The notes beneath the pieces are model-generated. The model was not told the origin of the DNA. It did no database searches and saw only the letters and a program-made list of their open reading frames with translations. Shown here piece by piece: positions 33,205 to 45,964 of a stretch of 64,000 nucleotides of DNA; positions within the stretch are counted from its first letter, which is position 1, and every line of letters starts with the position of its first letter. A program made the position numbers and the translations under genes. The stretch comes from Astropecten irregularis (Eukaryota; Echinodermata; Asteroidea; Paxillosida; Astropectinidae): assembly GCA_963971285.1 (NCBI GenBank), contig OZ020250.1, forward strand, positions 6,928,499-6,992,498, given 5' to 3'.

Positions 33205-36137
33205 TGTTTCTAATTAGCGATGAATACGGGAAATTTAACCATACAAGGTGTGTTGCTGCATTTCAAAATCAAATTAATGTCGTGTGATACGGTGCTGTAG
33301 ATGAGCCAATATGATGAGATGACATTTTTTGAACACTGATATATCAACCATGTTGAGCTTTCATGACCTTCTTGTATTTCGTGGGAAGCATATTGCAACC
33401 CTTCACCTTACCAATTTGCTAACATTTTACCCGTTTTTACGTATGCATTGACAGCTCGCCTAATAAGTATACATTGAACAACAATTCATAATATATTGAA
33501 TCCAATAAAATTTCAAAAAATAATAAATAGTTACGTATAATAGTTGGTGTCACAATTATAATGTAATTAATAATGAATAATCGAATAAATAAAACAATAC
33601 AATTTGGCCATTATACATAAAAAGCGATAACTACAAAGCATCGATCGTAAAACACAATTCCCGAAGATTGAAACGAAGTACAATACTCTCTAGTAAGCAA
33701 CTTTTCAATACTATTAATCTGAACAAAAAAAATTATGATCAATCTTTGAGTTAAAATCTCGTACATGTAATGCAAGTAAAAAGAATAATATCCCATCACC
33801 AACATTGGAGTCATACTCTTTATCGATTTTTCACGAATTCGACTTTGTGACTGATATTTAGCTGTGTGTTATTTAAAATCAAATAATGACATTTCCTCGT
33901 GACCATAACACTAACGGTGACAACATTTGGGGTTTAATAAACGAATAATTATGTCTGACATAATAATACTCTGTATTCAGTTTCGTGTTTTGTACTGTTA
34001 CTGTACAAATGAGTACCAAATAACCCATAATAAAAAAAAAAAACGTACATTTACATTAACCATAAAACACCAATAAATAGTGAAACATTTAGATTTATAC
34101 AATTATATAACGTACTTGTGTGCTGCTATAATTATTTACCATACCAAAGGAGAGTATTATTACAAAATTTCAAATTAACATGAAATGAAAATGAAGATGT
34201 ACTTTGCTTCATTTATCTTCTGTATTTTTCAATCAGATTTATAAATCCTTTTGGACACCTACTCGGCTTACCTGTGGGATATGTGGAACCAGGCTTGAGG
34301 CCAGGCTTAGAAATTATTTATCTACCGCCATTCGAGACCCATGAAACGATACAGGATACGAACGGATAAGGCCACATGACGAAAACTGAAAGGGGGCCTT
34401 CTAGCCTCGCCATGTGTACCACTGGCCCTTTATTTCACGTAGGACACAAAATGGCGTTGCCAAAATAATTCTCAAGTCTACCATAAAGCCTCAATGTGTA
34501 AAGGCCCAAAGTCAATTTCAGTCGTACTCTCCATAGTTTGTTCGTGCATTCTACATAAATTATTGGTTACATGCACATCAAACAATATTCAACCGCAGTA
34601 TAATATTACAATTTTGTTTACATGTTTATTAATACAATCACACAACAGCAATGCATTACACTGATAATACACTGATAAAAGGAGTCGTGGCACTTAAGGT
34701 TACTGTACAGGATTGGTAACATAACCAGACAGAAAATACATAGAACTTTCAGGGTATGAAATGGTGTATCCATTATGTATTAAAATGAAGACCTAAAACA
34801 GTTTTGATCTCTGGGTAAGATGGTTTTTCATTATTTATGTTTTACAAAATATATAGGCCTATAATTGAGTCGGGTTTCGCTATTTTCTCGTGACTGAGAT
34901 GCCCGAATGGGCACAAATGCCGACATGTGTGTTATTTTATGTATAGGCCTATGTTTGTCTAAACAAAGTGTGAGTGCTGTCCTGTGACCTTTACCGATCA
35001 TGTATTACACCTTTAAATAAGACGATCGATATAGAAGCTTAATGAAAGTTCACACATTTTTTAAGGCACATTATTCGCAATATTTAAAGCGTATTTTACA
35101 CCTATGCGCTCAGCTACGAACGTTTTAAATCGAAAATGAAATTTCTGAATTTGCATCTATTACTTAAAATGAAATTTATGCATATTCTAATGCGTTAATT
35201 AATCAATAGTATAGCAATTATATCACGCATGGCATACATGAAGAGTGTCATGCTGAACCCATAGCATGCATTATATGTGATATTAATGCATTACCGAGCA
35301 AATACTAATTGTCTGGAAAAGTCAATTTTCCTGCCATTACAAATGAGTGACAATGGTGGTTATGCTACTACTCTTAGTTGTGACCTGTAAATATCCACTC
35401 GACGTGAACGCCCACATTCACTGTACACATATCACGACTAAAATAACAACAACTCTCACTCATTTGCAATGGTAGCAAAATGGACTTTTCAAGACAATCA
35501 TTAATCAGGATTGCATTGAAATTTCATCAGAATTTACTCAGTGAGATAGTCAGTGCAATAGACTAAAAATCAAGTAGCTGTAAACATACCGTTTTTTTTT
35601 TCAAAGGACATTGTCTTTTTTGGACACAATGTACATTAACCAATGTATGCAAACAATAACATATCGTTGCAAGCTTAATTCTTTTCTGCTATATCCTTAT
35701 TTATTCTAGTCATTGGAATGATATCAGCTTTTGATGGACACCAGTGAAATTTATTATTATTGTATTCAATTTCATTTTGCATCTGAGATAGAAACTGCAG
35801 GTAGTTTCATGTTCTCATTTATCGGTAATCGGTAAATACGACATCGTATGAAAAATGTGACTTAGTTAATGTACAATTTAAGTTTTTTAATAAAATAATA
35901 TGCGCATAATAGCTTGATATGTGTTATCAATTTGCTAGTATCTAAGACGATGACGTGCTCGTGAGATGGAAAATATAGCTTACTATTACCCAAGGCTCTC
36001 CAATCCACTTACATGAGAGCGAGCTCAATATTGATAGGACCTTTACTACTTACTAATATTAATACAACAATGAAGCAGAATATGCTGGAAAAAAAACACT
36101 GCGGTTTTTATTTTAATGCGTTTCAAGTCAAGCTTTT
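33205..36137. other. Non-coding part of copy B, 3' of the lectin gene
   Basis: No exon was recognised. It is alignable to copy A except about 35.15-35.63 kb, which is unrelated to the SINE-bearing stretch of copy A. Confidence 0.5.
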
Positions 36138-36394
36138 CTATGCTTTGTTATAGACGTCACTTCCGGCTCTGTGCACTAAGGCATACATGTTTAGAACCTT
36201 GCTACAGAGCACGCAGTTATCCTCATTCCCAGAGGTCATGAAGCCAAAGCTCCAGCAGCCAGCCTCCATAGAGCAGTCCCGTGCGCACTGGACTCTGGTC
36301 TTGACACGGTAGCTGGGAGTTAGTAAGTCTTCTGGGCGACAGGTGGCGTCCGCAGAGAGGAACAGGAATTGACCGGGTCGTGATGGGGATATAT
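36138..36394 (-). CDS. PAN/apple-like terminal exon, copy B
   Basis: Same 257-nt length, acceptor (ACCAG) and stop (TAG) as copy A, with all six cysteines kept. Differences include Q to W in the CxSFGF region (GCWSFGFM). Confidence 0.8.
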
Positions 36395-39300
36395 CTGGTA
36401 TTAAGGTAATAACAATACTTTTGTTTCACTTACAAGGAGAACTTCCTACTATGATCTTCAGTAAGTGAACTTTCACTTTTGTTAGGAGCACTGCAGATTG
36501 CTAAAACTAGACATAAATAATTACAGTGTGCACTTACATTTTGCACAGGAGTTTGTTTCAGGTTCTTCTGGAAAAAAAATATATCAATGGGAATAGGTTA
36601 AAAACATTCGTAGGATATAAGTATTTGATGGAAGTTGAAATGTTCTGTCCTGGAATACGATCCACTGGGGGGGGGGGGGGGGGGGATCATCATAATTATG
36701 AAAGTCCGCTGTTATCTGCTGAGGAACACAATCTCCCGAGGCCGTTAGCTCAGCACGTACCACGTGTGCGGTATATTTTGGGAAGATTTATGCCTCTATA
36801 GGCCGTGAGACCAATGTCTCCCTGTTCGATTTTATGTCGCCTCTCGTTTAAGATATCTGTGGTGTGCGATGTCCCTCCTGCGTCACCGTTCTTTGCCGAC
36901 TTGCATATGATAAGCATCGTTCATTTTATGATGTGAATGCTGTGGATACTGTAATGTGCGCCTCAAGTGTCATGGCTGCCATAACATCTCGCCTTGGGTA
37001 CGAAACAGCACTATAGCTGCACAACGTCCCACTATTATCGTTTCGAGTGCAAATCCCCTATTAATACACAGAAAAAGCTAAAGGAAAACACGCCCAAACC
37101 ATTTTGATTCATGCGACTTGTACTTCAGCCGCTGCAAAGTGGCAATACAGGAGTCTGAGTGGTTACGGAAACAGAAGGTACTGCTACTTCTGCAATACAA
37201 AGATGTGCAGATCACTTTGTTTTATATACATGGAATGTAGGTGGACACATTTATGCATATGGACGCAATCCTTACAAATTGAACGGTTTTCAGTACTCGG
37301 AATATTAATAAAGGCTCCAAATGGTTATTTATTGAAAGACGTGTATTAATTTGTATTGGAGACTTGGAAATTGGAGTACAGTCTCGTATTATGCGGCATA
37401 TCAACAAAAGCAATTTATTATTGTCAATTATCTTCAAGGCTGCGCTGCAATGTGAACTGTTGGAATTACAATAATTAAATGATCTTCTGTCAAGATAATT
37501 TTCTGAAGTGACCAGACTGGGGAAAGTTTGGGCAGTTGAGAAATTAATTCTTACGACGCCTTTACTATCGACATTGATTTGTAGTTGAATACTGCCTTTA
37601 TTGGCACACATTTCGCCCCAATCGCGCGCCCATCAAGTTCACACAAACTAAAAAGCGCGACTATTTGGGTCGCGCTCCGAATCGCGCTATTTATTGTGTC
37701 CACACAGGTTAAAAAGTGCGACCCAAATCGTACCGGTACGATTTATATCAAACTGCGCGTACGCAGTGAAGAGTGAAGTTGCCATGCATCCTGTGCTAAA
37801 CTCGCTGGCCCGCCTTGATTGATGGGATATACAAAACCGGTATTTTTTGGAGCACCGTTCACAGAGCAAACAATCGCGACTATTTGCAAAAAGACGCAAT
37901 AGTAGTGAGCTTTGAATCGCGCTGCATATCGCGACCCAAATAGTAGCGTTTTTTTTGGTGTGTGTGAACATGCCTAATGTGTCGGCTACCGATCAACCGA
38001 CCCGGGGTTTATTTTGAAATAAAATGAACAAATAAAAAAGTTAAATTAAATAAATAGTTGTCACTACAATATAAACGATTCCGCCAAACATGTTCCACTT
38101 CTCCATGTAACTCACCAGATGTGATCTTAACTTTGCATAAGTAGTTGTAATATGTGCGATCACAGTTTACATCACGAAAAAACCCGCCGTTACTGTAGTG
38201 GTATATCACGCAGTTTTGTTCACGGTCCCCGTTTGGCTGTCCCGATTCCCAGTTGAGATACACTGTGCGGTTACTCTTGTCGGAGCTATCGTCCACATAT
38301 CGCCAAACATTCTCTGTCTCCTTGTCATTTTGGCCGATCCAGAATTTAGTAGCACTCCTGTGAAAACAATGTTTACAATATCATTATTGACGCATGATGT
38401 TGGTCCAGTTATGACACTGTATTGAAGTGGTTTTAAACCCTGCCTGTTGTAGCGTTAATTTCATACTTCTTGCGATTTGCATTGCCAAGTGAATTTCGTT
38501 GACGCAATAATTTGTGCGTTTTTGTTCGCAAGTCCGCAAGAAGTGTGTATCGTGCTTTACCGAATCATCAGATAATCTGAAGCATTATTACATTTACACC
38601 CTGTATTATATACAAAACGTTGGCAATCCGACATCTTAGCGAGTTCAAAATGGCGTTTTTGGGAGGAATGGAGCCGGTGTTCAACCGACGTTCGAAGGGC
38701 GATTTCGCAGGGGCGAATGTTGAGGTCGCAGAGCTATTAAACAGATCGCCAGTAGATCGCTCAGGCACCGATCAACATTCGATCGATGTTCGGGAGGCAA
38801 ATTCTGTCGATTTCAGACCATGATTATTTTGTGCATGCTCCAAAATTTGGACGGAGGTTGGCAGTCACGATCCTGACGGAAATGTTCTCAAAACAGATCT
38901 GATTGACTGATGTGCCGCGTTGCATAACATTTGCATGCACGCATGTATCAGACGTTCGCACATGGCGGCACAGAGTAGAATGGGTTATACTCAGACTACC
39001 CCAAATCCCCCGCGAGTAAAATTTACTTTGTTCACTTTTCAATGTATAAGAAATAATCCAGACAGTTGCCCTTGTGGTTATTTGATGATTAAATGATATC
39101 CCAATCACATCACCCTCTGCAGCAAAGAAGATACAGTTTACAAAGTCAAAGTGTTTTTTATCTTCAAACTTACAATAAGCCGTCATTTCTCATTGCAGTT
39201 ATTGCATCTTGCATGAGCTGGTTTTCCACAGCATCTTCTATGTCAGCGACATCCCATCCGATGTTGTCTCCGAGTCCCTGACAGAAGGTCCTAGTGTCAA

Positions 39301-42300
39301 GGAATACTCCATTCCGATTATTGGTCGCCAGGTAGCAGACTCCGGGTTTGAGGGTCTCGTCACTGAATGTTTCACCGTAGATGCTGGTACAGGGTCCCGT
39401 AGGAGGCTCGATGGACGGCGCAGCTGGTCAGGGATAAATCCGGTGAATAAAAATAAAAACTTGAAAATTATGGAGCTATAGTAGATTTGGTCTCCATCAA
39501 TACTAAAAATGCATTTTGACCACTGATTTTTCCTCTCATATTTGTTGACGATTTGTTTTTCAAATATTGATATGATGATTTACATTTTATGTTAAGCTGA
39601 ATGCACATAATTTTACAGAGTCAACTAAAACTATTTGAATGGTATACATGTATTGATTGTTTCGTAAGATTCTGAAATCAGTTTTCAAGCGACCAATATT
39701 GGAACACAATTAAATCGCGACGTTTACACTTTGAAACGACCGAAAACTATATCGGCAATTGCAAAACCATTGTTTTCCTCTACTGACATGCTTTTCCAAA
39801 AATACAGATGTTTTGTGCTGCTAATTTAATTTTCAATGAAAAGTCGTTATTTCTTTAAAAACTGAAGTGACATGCACTTTTATGGAAGCATTCTTTTTTT
39901 GATCAAAACAATGTGGATCTTCAGTGAGCGTGAAATTTGTGCTTGTCGGGTATTGAACAGTACCGTTTATTATAATCAAACTAACATGTATTCGACGTAA
40001 TTAACCTTTTAGGGCTGACCAAAATGAATTTTACAAAGCTTCTATAATTATAAGATCAAGAACAAGTGGTAGTTTTTGTTTGTTCGTTCTGTCAATTGTT
40101 CGTTTATCCGTTAGTCTTATTTCGAATCGTTACTTGTAGGCTATAGGCAATTCGTTGCCATTATACAATGTTCAAAATATTTACCTAAACAATATTCACC
40201 TTAAATTCCAAACATAGGACTTGTTCGACATATTTTGTGTAATGTCAAATTGAAACTTAGCACAGAGTTGACCTCGACCAGTTGCCATTATAATCGAATG
40301 CTTTTCCGTATAGAGAAACAAAAACTGTCTGTAATATCATTTTAATCGAACCTATGCGTTTCTTGCAGATGAAGGAAATGGCCCGGGTGCAATCCACATC
40401 CTTCCACTTGCCCGCATGGTCAACCCCGATGCAGTTCTCCGATGTGCCACCGTTCGGTTCGCCCGATAACCAGTTTAGGAACACCTCACCATCAGACGGC
40501 GTGTCGTTGGATGCATACTTCCACTTTCCTTCAACCTCCCGATCGTTCTGACCAACCCAGTAGTAGTAGCTCAAGCTGTGGTTGCAATAATTGTTTATTT
40601 GCTATAGATATGCGTGAATTACTATGTCTGGTTTAAATTAAAAATAAAGTTCTAAGTAAGGTTTTTTTTAACTATAATTTGTACACAAAGCAGTAACATC
40701 TTTTGAACAACTTGCAGAGGGGTAAGACCAGGGCCCAATTTCATGGAATCCGTTACCGTTAGCAAAAATTCTTCGCTTACGGTAGCAGAATTGTTTTGGT
40801 TACGGTTAGCGTATTTCACGGAAGAGTTTCCTTTTTGGTAACGGTAAGCAAGGAATTTGTGCAAAATGCATACGACAGCGCGTTAGCAGAACATGATCAC
40901 GGTTACCCTAGACATTCTTCGCTAACCGAGAGTCTTGCTTAATACGGATTCCATGAAATAGATTCCATGCGTATCAGTGCCCGTAAGCACAAAAATAGGC
41001 CGTAACGGATTCCATGAAATTGGGCCCAGTCCATTTTAGGTTGACATCTCGGTGTTCTCACTGCAGGCTGGTATGATATGTGGGGTAAGTGCATGCCGTT
41101 AGTCATGCTTAACTGAGATCTTTGGCTTGTTGATATCAAGTGATTTGACCTGTACTATGATGCTGCATCAGCGAAATGCGTCTTACGTTTTGAAATCTCG
41201 GTGTCTGGCAGCTAGTATAGTATTCTCCGTGGCGTCCTCAACGTCGACCAGAGACCAACTTTCCCCCTGGCAATAGTCGACTGCCGATTCCCAGGTAAGC
41301 TCCAAGTCCGGCATGAAATAGCAGTTGCCTGGTATAGCCACGCTGCCAAAGGCATCCTCACGGAGGTCGGAGCATGCTGAAATGCAAATCCAAATAAAAA
41401 AAAATGTAAATTATCGTCGTATACATAATAATGCAATGGCTACTTCCCTCATGAGTTATAAGATATCTACCTTCTTCGCTTTTTGATTTACTTTGCTTGT
41501 TCATTTGAAGGAGTTACCTGTCTCTTCAGGTGGTAAAGTACTGCCATCACACCTCGTCAAGGGATCTCTCGTTGGCTCTGGGTCTGCTTTCCAACAAGAG
41601 TGAAAGGGGGTTTCATTAACCTTATCGATCAGATATTGTTGCGTGGAATTTCGGAACAAAACTTCTTCTTTTTAAAATCGGCGTCGAAGAGTAAATGTCA
41701 GACTTTTGGTTTTCACTTAAAGTTGGAGTCAATTAAGTGCAGGTAATCTTCGTTGATACCCAAACTTCATATTTTGTGATAATATGAATCAGTTAAAGTA
41801 AACAAAAAAAGGATGTCAGACCACAGGAAATGTCCATGCATTCCGGCAACATTGGTGGAGTGATTCCACTAAAATTGGGTTGCAATCAGAGTCAACGATA
41901 CACAATGTCTGTACAAATCAGAAGTAAAAAACGGAATGTGCGAAGTTGTTTGACATAGAATGACTCTTGTATGTCTGTCAAATATGTATAATTACAGTTA
42001 AGTATGAAACGCTTTAAAAGGAAGAATTATAACCCACCAGTTTTGAGTTTGCACAGAGTAAAGTACTCTTTGTGGCAAGGTGCATCATGAAAGCGTCCGT
42101 TGCTTGTTTTCCTCATGACTAGACAGTTCTCATTCCCTGCCCCGTTGAGTTCACCACTGGCCCAGTTGAGATACACCGGACACTGCCCGCTGGAGGTATA
42201 CCGGTAATCGCCTTCTTGCTCCCGATCATTTTGACCAATCCAGTAATAATTATTCTTACTACGGGTGCATACAGTGTAAACAACATTAAAAGGTTAAATT

Positions 42301-44479
42301 GTAATTATATGTTTCTCATTTTCTCTCCCAGGTTTGAGGTCTGTATATCAATGTCTTCTAAATCTCAGTAGCTATCCCAGTCCGCATACAATAACGATTA
42401 AATCTTTAATATAGGGATGAGTGCAAAAGTACATTATGTAATGGTCCGGGATTTAAACCTGTGACCTCCCATAAAAGGTGTTCATTTCCTTAAATGTATA
42501 AGATGGTGCACTTGATTTCTAGCCGTTTGTTAGTCGTCTTTACCTATTAACAGTTAGAACTTACGGGAAATTGTCTCTGTTCCATACTTCAAGAAACAAA
42601 TTTTCATCGGTGTCCTCGATGTCAACCACCGACCAGGAACCATTGGGGAGAGACCGGCAGAAATCCACAGCCGCCTGAAAGGGAAACTTCTGGTTGATGG
42701 CGCTGGCGTAACAAACCCCGGGCACCAAGGGATTACTGAAGGCGGACGGCAAGATGTCACGGCAATCTGGTAAGGAAACGGCGGATGAAAGCATAAACAC
42801 GTCAGTATATTAAAACAATATCAAGAGAATTGGTTTCTTGGAAGAATAGCTATACAACCAAATTTAGCGATCAACTACTATTAAGTATTATTCTGCTGCA
42901 ATTGCTGGCTTAAAGTTATGAGAAAAAAAAGAGATATTAGACCGCCTCCAATGTAAGGCGACATGCACGAAGAAAAGAATACAATTTAAACCAATAAAAC
43001 AGGATTTGTAGCACAAAATAAAAAGCCAATGGATATAATATTCATAACAGTATCGATAACTTTTCATTATACAATACCATCATATAAGACACTTGGGGCA
43101 AAAAATGGAAATACTTGTAATGCCAATTACTGATCAGAATCGTCATGTAAAATGCTTACCATCATAAACCTCTGTAGAAGATTCTTCAGGCAAACCAGGA
43201 CATGAAGGCACTGTTTCTGTACAAATCCAGATATTTTTTCAGAAAACAAGTCAATACACAAGAGTAGCATACTCACAAGTAAAATCACTAACCCGATGGA
43301 AATAATATCAAATATAAAAGATGGAATATCAATCATACCAGATGTGATTTTCACTTTGCATAAGTACTTGTACTTGATATCACAGCGTCGATCATGAAAC
43401 ATCCCGCCTTGATTGTAGTTATACATCACGCAGTTTTTTCTACGGTCTCCGCCAGGCTGGTCTAATTTCCAGTTGAGATACACTGTGCCGTTACACTTGT
43501 TGGAGCTATCGTTCACATATCTCCAAACATTCTCGGTCTTCATGTCATTCTGGCCGATCCAGAAGTGAGATGCCTGCCTGCAGAAGCATACAAACCCCCT
43601 CCCTGTTTATAATATAACTCTATTGAGTATTGACAAAGTAAAAATGACATGAAACTAGTGAAAAGTTTCAAATTAAAGACCCATTTGCTATAGAAAACAC
43701 AAAGCTCGTATTGAACGATAATTCATCAATTCCGTTTTTGATATATGACTTTTATGAATAGCCCATTCTATCACCGAAGTAAATCAATATTGCATATCAT
43801 GTGAAACGTTTTCCAGGATACTGCTTATGCGAATGTTATATACGTACATTATTGGCTTATCAATAATTATTGTATACCTAGGTAGGTTGATAGGTGACCA
43901 TTTACTCCTATGAGGAGATAGCATCAACATGGTGACATATTTTAGCCACCGTGCTGACATTACGCGGTTCAATTTTCTTTTGTAAGATTACTTTTATTTA
44001 TTTATTTATTTGTTTTATATTCTTCTTTTTTTTGTATGATGTGTCCACACAATTTGTAGGTCAACAGATTATGTTGAGCGTTTTATCGAAACCACTTTAA
44101 ATTAGATTCCATTAAAATATTGGAATGTTCACTCTCAGCACAACTGATGTTCTTATACTTTTGGATTTTGGGGTTTTTAATTTTACATTATAAAAACGGC
44201 GTTATTTTCGAATTGGACTTCAAACTTACAACTCGCCACTCTCCTTTAATTCTCGTATTGCGTCTTGGATGAGCTGATTCTCCACCGCATCTTCTATGTC
44301 AGCGACGTCCCATCCTATGTTGTCTCCGAGTCCCTGACAGAAGGTCCTAGCATCAATGAATACTCCCTTCCCGTCACTGGCCAAGTAGCAAACTCCGGGT
44401 TTGAGGGTCTGGTTTCCGAATGCTTTATGGTGCATATCGCTGCAAGACATCGCGGGGTAACTGTTGTTTGGAGGTGATA
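36138..44479 (-). CDS. Four-CTLD plus PAN gene body, copy B (5' exon not found)
   Basis: Body exons: 44,230-44,479; 43,339-43,577; 43,160-43,216; 42,565-42,766; 42,038-42,258; 41,518-41,583; 41,187-41,376; 40,352-40,575; 39,174-39,423; 38,116-38,357; 36,138-36,394. Lengths equal those of copy A except CTLD1 C-half (+3) and CTLD4 N-half (+3). With a 76-nt signal exon the total would be 2,274 nt, again divisible by three. All splice sites are intact and no internal stop was seen, so this is probably a working gene. No MWGA-type signal exon was found to the right, up to 64,000: it may lie outside, use another exon, or be lost. Confidence 0.65.
36667..36685 (+). repeat. Poly-G run (19 G), intron of copy B
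   Basis: Equivalent of the 20-G run at 10,351-10,370. Confidence 0.9.
37637..37974. mobile_element. MITE in CTLD4-PAN intron, copy B
   Basis: Orthologous to the MITE at 11,352-11,694. The left terminal repeat lacks its first bases (starts GTTCACAC); the right terminal repeat ends GTGTGAACATGCC. It is inherited through the segmental duplication. Confidence 0.7.
38116..39423 (-). CDS. CTLD4 exon pair, copy B (QPN)
   Basis: N-half 39,174-39,423 and C-half 38,116-38,357, with the same landmarks as copy A (GVCYL, CQGLGDNIGWDVADI, FWIGQND, YNYLC). One extra codon (CTG) sits at the acceptor side. The sugar-site tripeptide is QPN, against PPN in copy A. Confidence 0.85.
39029..39093 (+). repeat. 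SINE tail fragment in CTLD4 intron, copy B
   Basis: Orthologue of 12,752-12,823. Confidence 0.55.
40352..41376 (-). CDS. CTLD3 exon pair, copy B (EPN)
   Basis: N-half 41,187-41,376, C-half 40,352-40,575. The tripeptide is EPN (LSGEPNGGTSENC), where copy A has VPN. The weak GTTCGA donor is conserved. The unspliced frame stays open to 40,257 with a different tail sequence, so the tail changes faster than the domain. A Harbinger-like MITE is inserted in the intron between the halves. Confidence 0.8.
40732..41026. mobile_element. Harbinger-like MITE with empty site in copy A
   Basis: 295 bp with perfect 25-bp terminal inverted repeats beginning GGCCCAATTTCATGGAATCC and ending in the reverse complement. 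The flanking CAG is duplicated (40,729-40,731 and 41,027-41,029). Copy A at about 14,485 has a single CAG with no insertion. A CWG-type 3-bp duplication is characteristic of PIF/Harbinger. The interior carries repeated ACGGTTAGC/ACGGTAAGC words in both orientations and no transposase. Confidence 0.85.
41518..41583 (-). CDS. Linker exon 2, copy B
   Basis: 66-nt phase 1-1 exon starting DPEPTRDPLTRCDG and ending PPEET. The donor is GTAACT, weaker than GTAAGT in copy A. Confidence 0.65.
42038..42766 (-). CDS. CTLD2 exon pair, copy B (ELN)
   Basis: N-half 42,565-42,766 is almost identical to copy A. C-half 42,038-42,258 has NWASGELNGAGNENC, so the EPN of copy A is ELN here, losing the conserved cis-proline of Ca2+-binding CTLDs. 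Confidence 0.87.
43160..43216 (-). CDS. Linker exon 1, copy B
   Basis: 57-nt phase 1-1 exon, ETVPSCPGLPEESSTEVYD, with intact splice sites. Confidence 0.7.
43339..44479 (-). CDS. CTLD1 exon pair, copy B (QPG)
   Basis: N-half 44,230-44,479 and C-half 43,339-43,577. The C-half has LDQPGGDRRKNC and DIKYKYLC. QPN and W-N of copy A are replaced by QPG and I-K, so a Ca2+-type sugar site looks lost. The acceptor is a tandem GCAGGCAG. Confidence 0.85.
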
Positions 44480-44740
44480 CTATGGAGAAAAATCGGAGGA
44501 GTCATGAACTTCATGACCAAAGCACCATTATAACCACTACAATATTGGGTTTCCATTTCAACAAGGTATGTGATGGCTAGCTTTTCGTCAAGGCAAGTGC
44601 GGCTATGTCTTCATGGACTTATGTAGCTGAAAACGACCGAAAACCACTGACCACGTGTACTGAACATATGGCAAAGCAAAGAGGTAATTCTCAACTTGTA
44701 AAGAATTTCAATTCGTAATCTACGTCATCGTCTAAAAAAA

Positions 44741-45440
44741 ATGTTTGTGCCTGCGCGCATTGCTGACATTGTATCATCGTGTTTTAGTGATTATTTTAGC
44801 GAAATAGCTATTTACGAGCTAGACGAGAAGGGAAAGAAACGGTACGGCGCCTGTTACAGGCAGAATGCCACCGCTTCAAATGCCGGCGGAAAAGGCATAT
44901 TGCCCAGAATTGCTTCTCGCCTGAGAAGAGAAAGGGGTCGAGAAACGGGTCCCAGGTAACCCTGCGGCCTTATGGAAAGCAACTAGCAACAAGGTCCAAG
45001 AAGATCAGAGTACCATGGAAGCGGACCATGGTTTACCGCACGGGAAAGTTGACTCGTGCACAGTAGTTGTGTTTTTTGTGCCAGTGACTGTGCCAGCGAA
45101 GAAACCGAGCGAACCTGTTGGTGTATAGGCTACGCCATGAGTCCTGTCATCAACTTTATTGTCAGAAGCTCGGCAAGTACTAACATGGATGCACATGTAC
45201 GAATCGCGGATGGATATCCGCTAGAGAGTTATGTATCGGCAGTGGATAGGTGGAGATTCGTGTTGGGTGGACGACTTACCCTTGCTGATACATTCGGTAA
45301 ACTGTAAACCTTCGAATGCATTCTTGGGATGGATCGTTTGCTGCCTACAGTACAGGCGGGACCAGTTATTAACACACGTTGGGCCTCAGCATTCATGGAG
45401 AAAAGGCCAAGTGTATTGACACTGTTACGCGATATTGGAT
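44741..45440 (+). pseudogene. Ty3/gypsy gag-protease remnant, copy B
   Basis: Orthologue of 18,044-18,720. The knuckle region is frameshifted relative to copy A by a small insertion near 44,840. The protease C-terminal FECILGMDRLLPT is kept, with a different stop pattern (stop near 45,305). Confidence 0.6.
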
Positions 45441-45744
45441 ACGTAAATGTAATGACACATGTCGCACAAGATTCTTGGAGAACAATATTATTGGAGCATC
45501 ACTTATGTCGGCTATGTACTCTGTATAAATTGACTTATCGGAAAATCAAGAGGGCGATGTTCCTTAACATCAAACTTGGTAATGATAAGGATAGTTTGAA
45601 CAATGTTTTGTCTCAGACTTGACTTGCCAAAAAGAAAGGACAATGTTGCAAACAAAAACAAGTCTCCTGGTTTCTGTAATAATAATCATAAACTTCCAGT
45701 GAAATGCTTTGTTTTCAATAACAAGACATCTCATTTATGCTACA

Positions 45745-45964
45745 AGCCAATCTGAGCAAGTGGGGCTATACGGCCGACACAACCTGCGAATGCGGTGTCT
45801 CAGAGCAGATTATGCAGCATCTACTGCGATGCCCACTCTTGGAGGACAAGTGCTGCCTGGAAGATATGGCAAGTGCAAATGAGAAGGCCCTCAACTGCGC
45901 AAGAGCCTGGCCGAACATTTGTAACACAATCAGAGGAGCTAGATGATGGACACGAAAGGAGGAG
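45745..45964 (+). mobile_element. 5'-truncated LINE fragment with target duplication
   Basis: 220 bp encoding the last ~63 residues of a LINE reverse-transcriptase protein (LSKWGYTADTTCECG, MQHLLRCPLLED) and its stop. It is flanked by TTATGCTACA at 45,735-45,744 and 45,965-45,974. Copy A has one such motif with no insertion (about 19,056-19,066). Confidence 0.8.
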
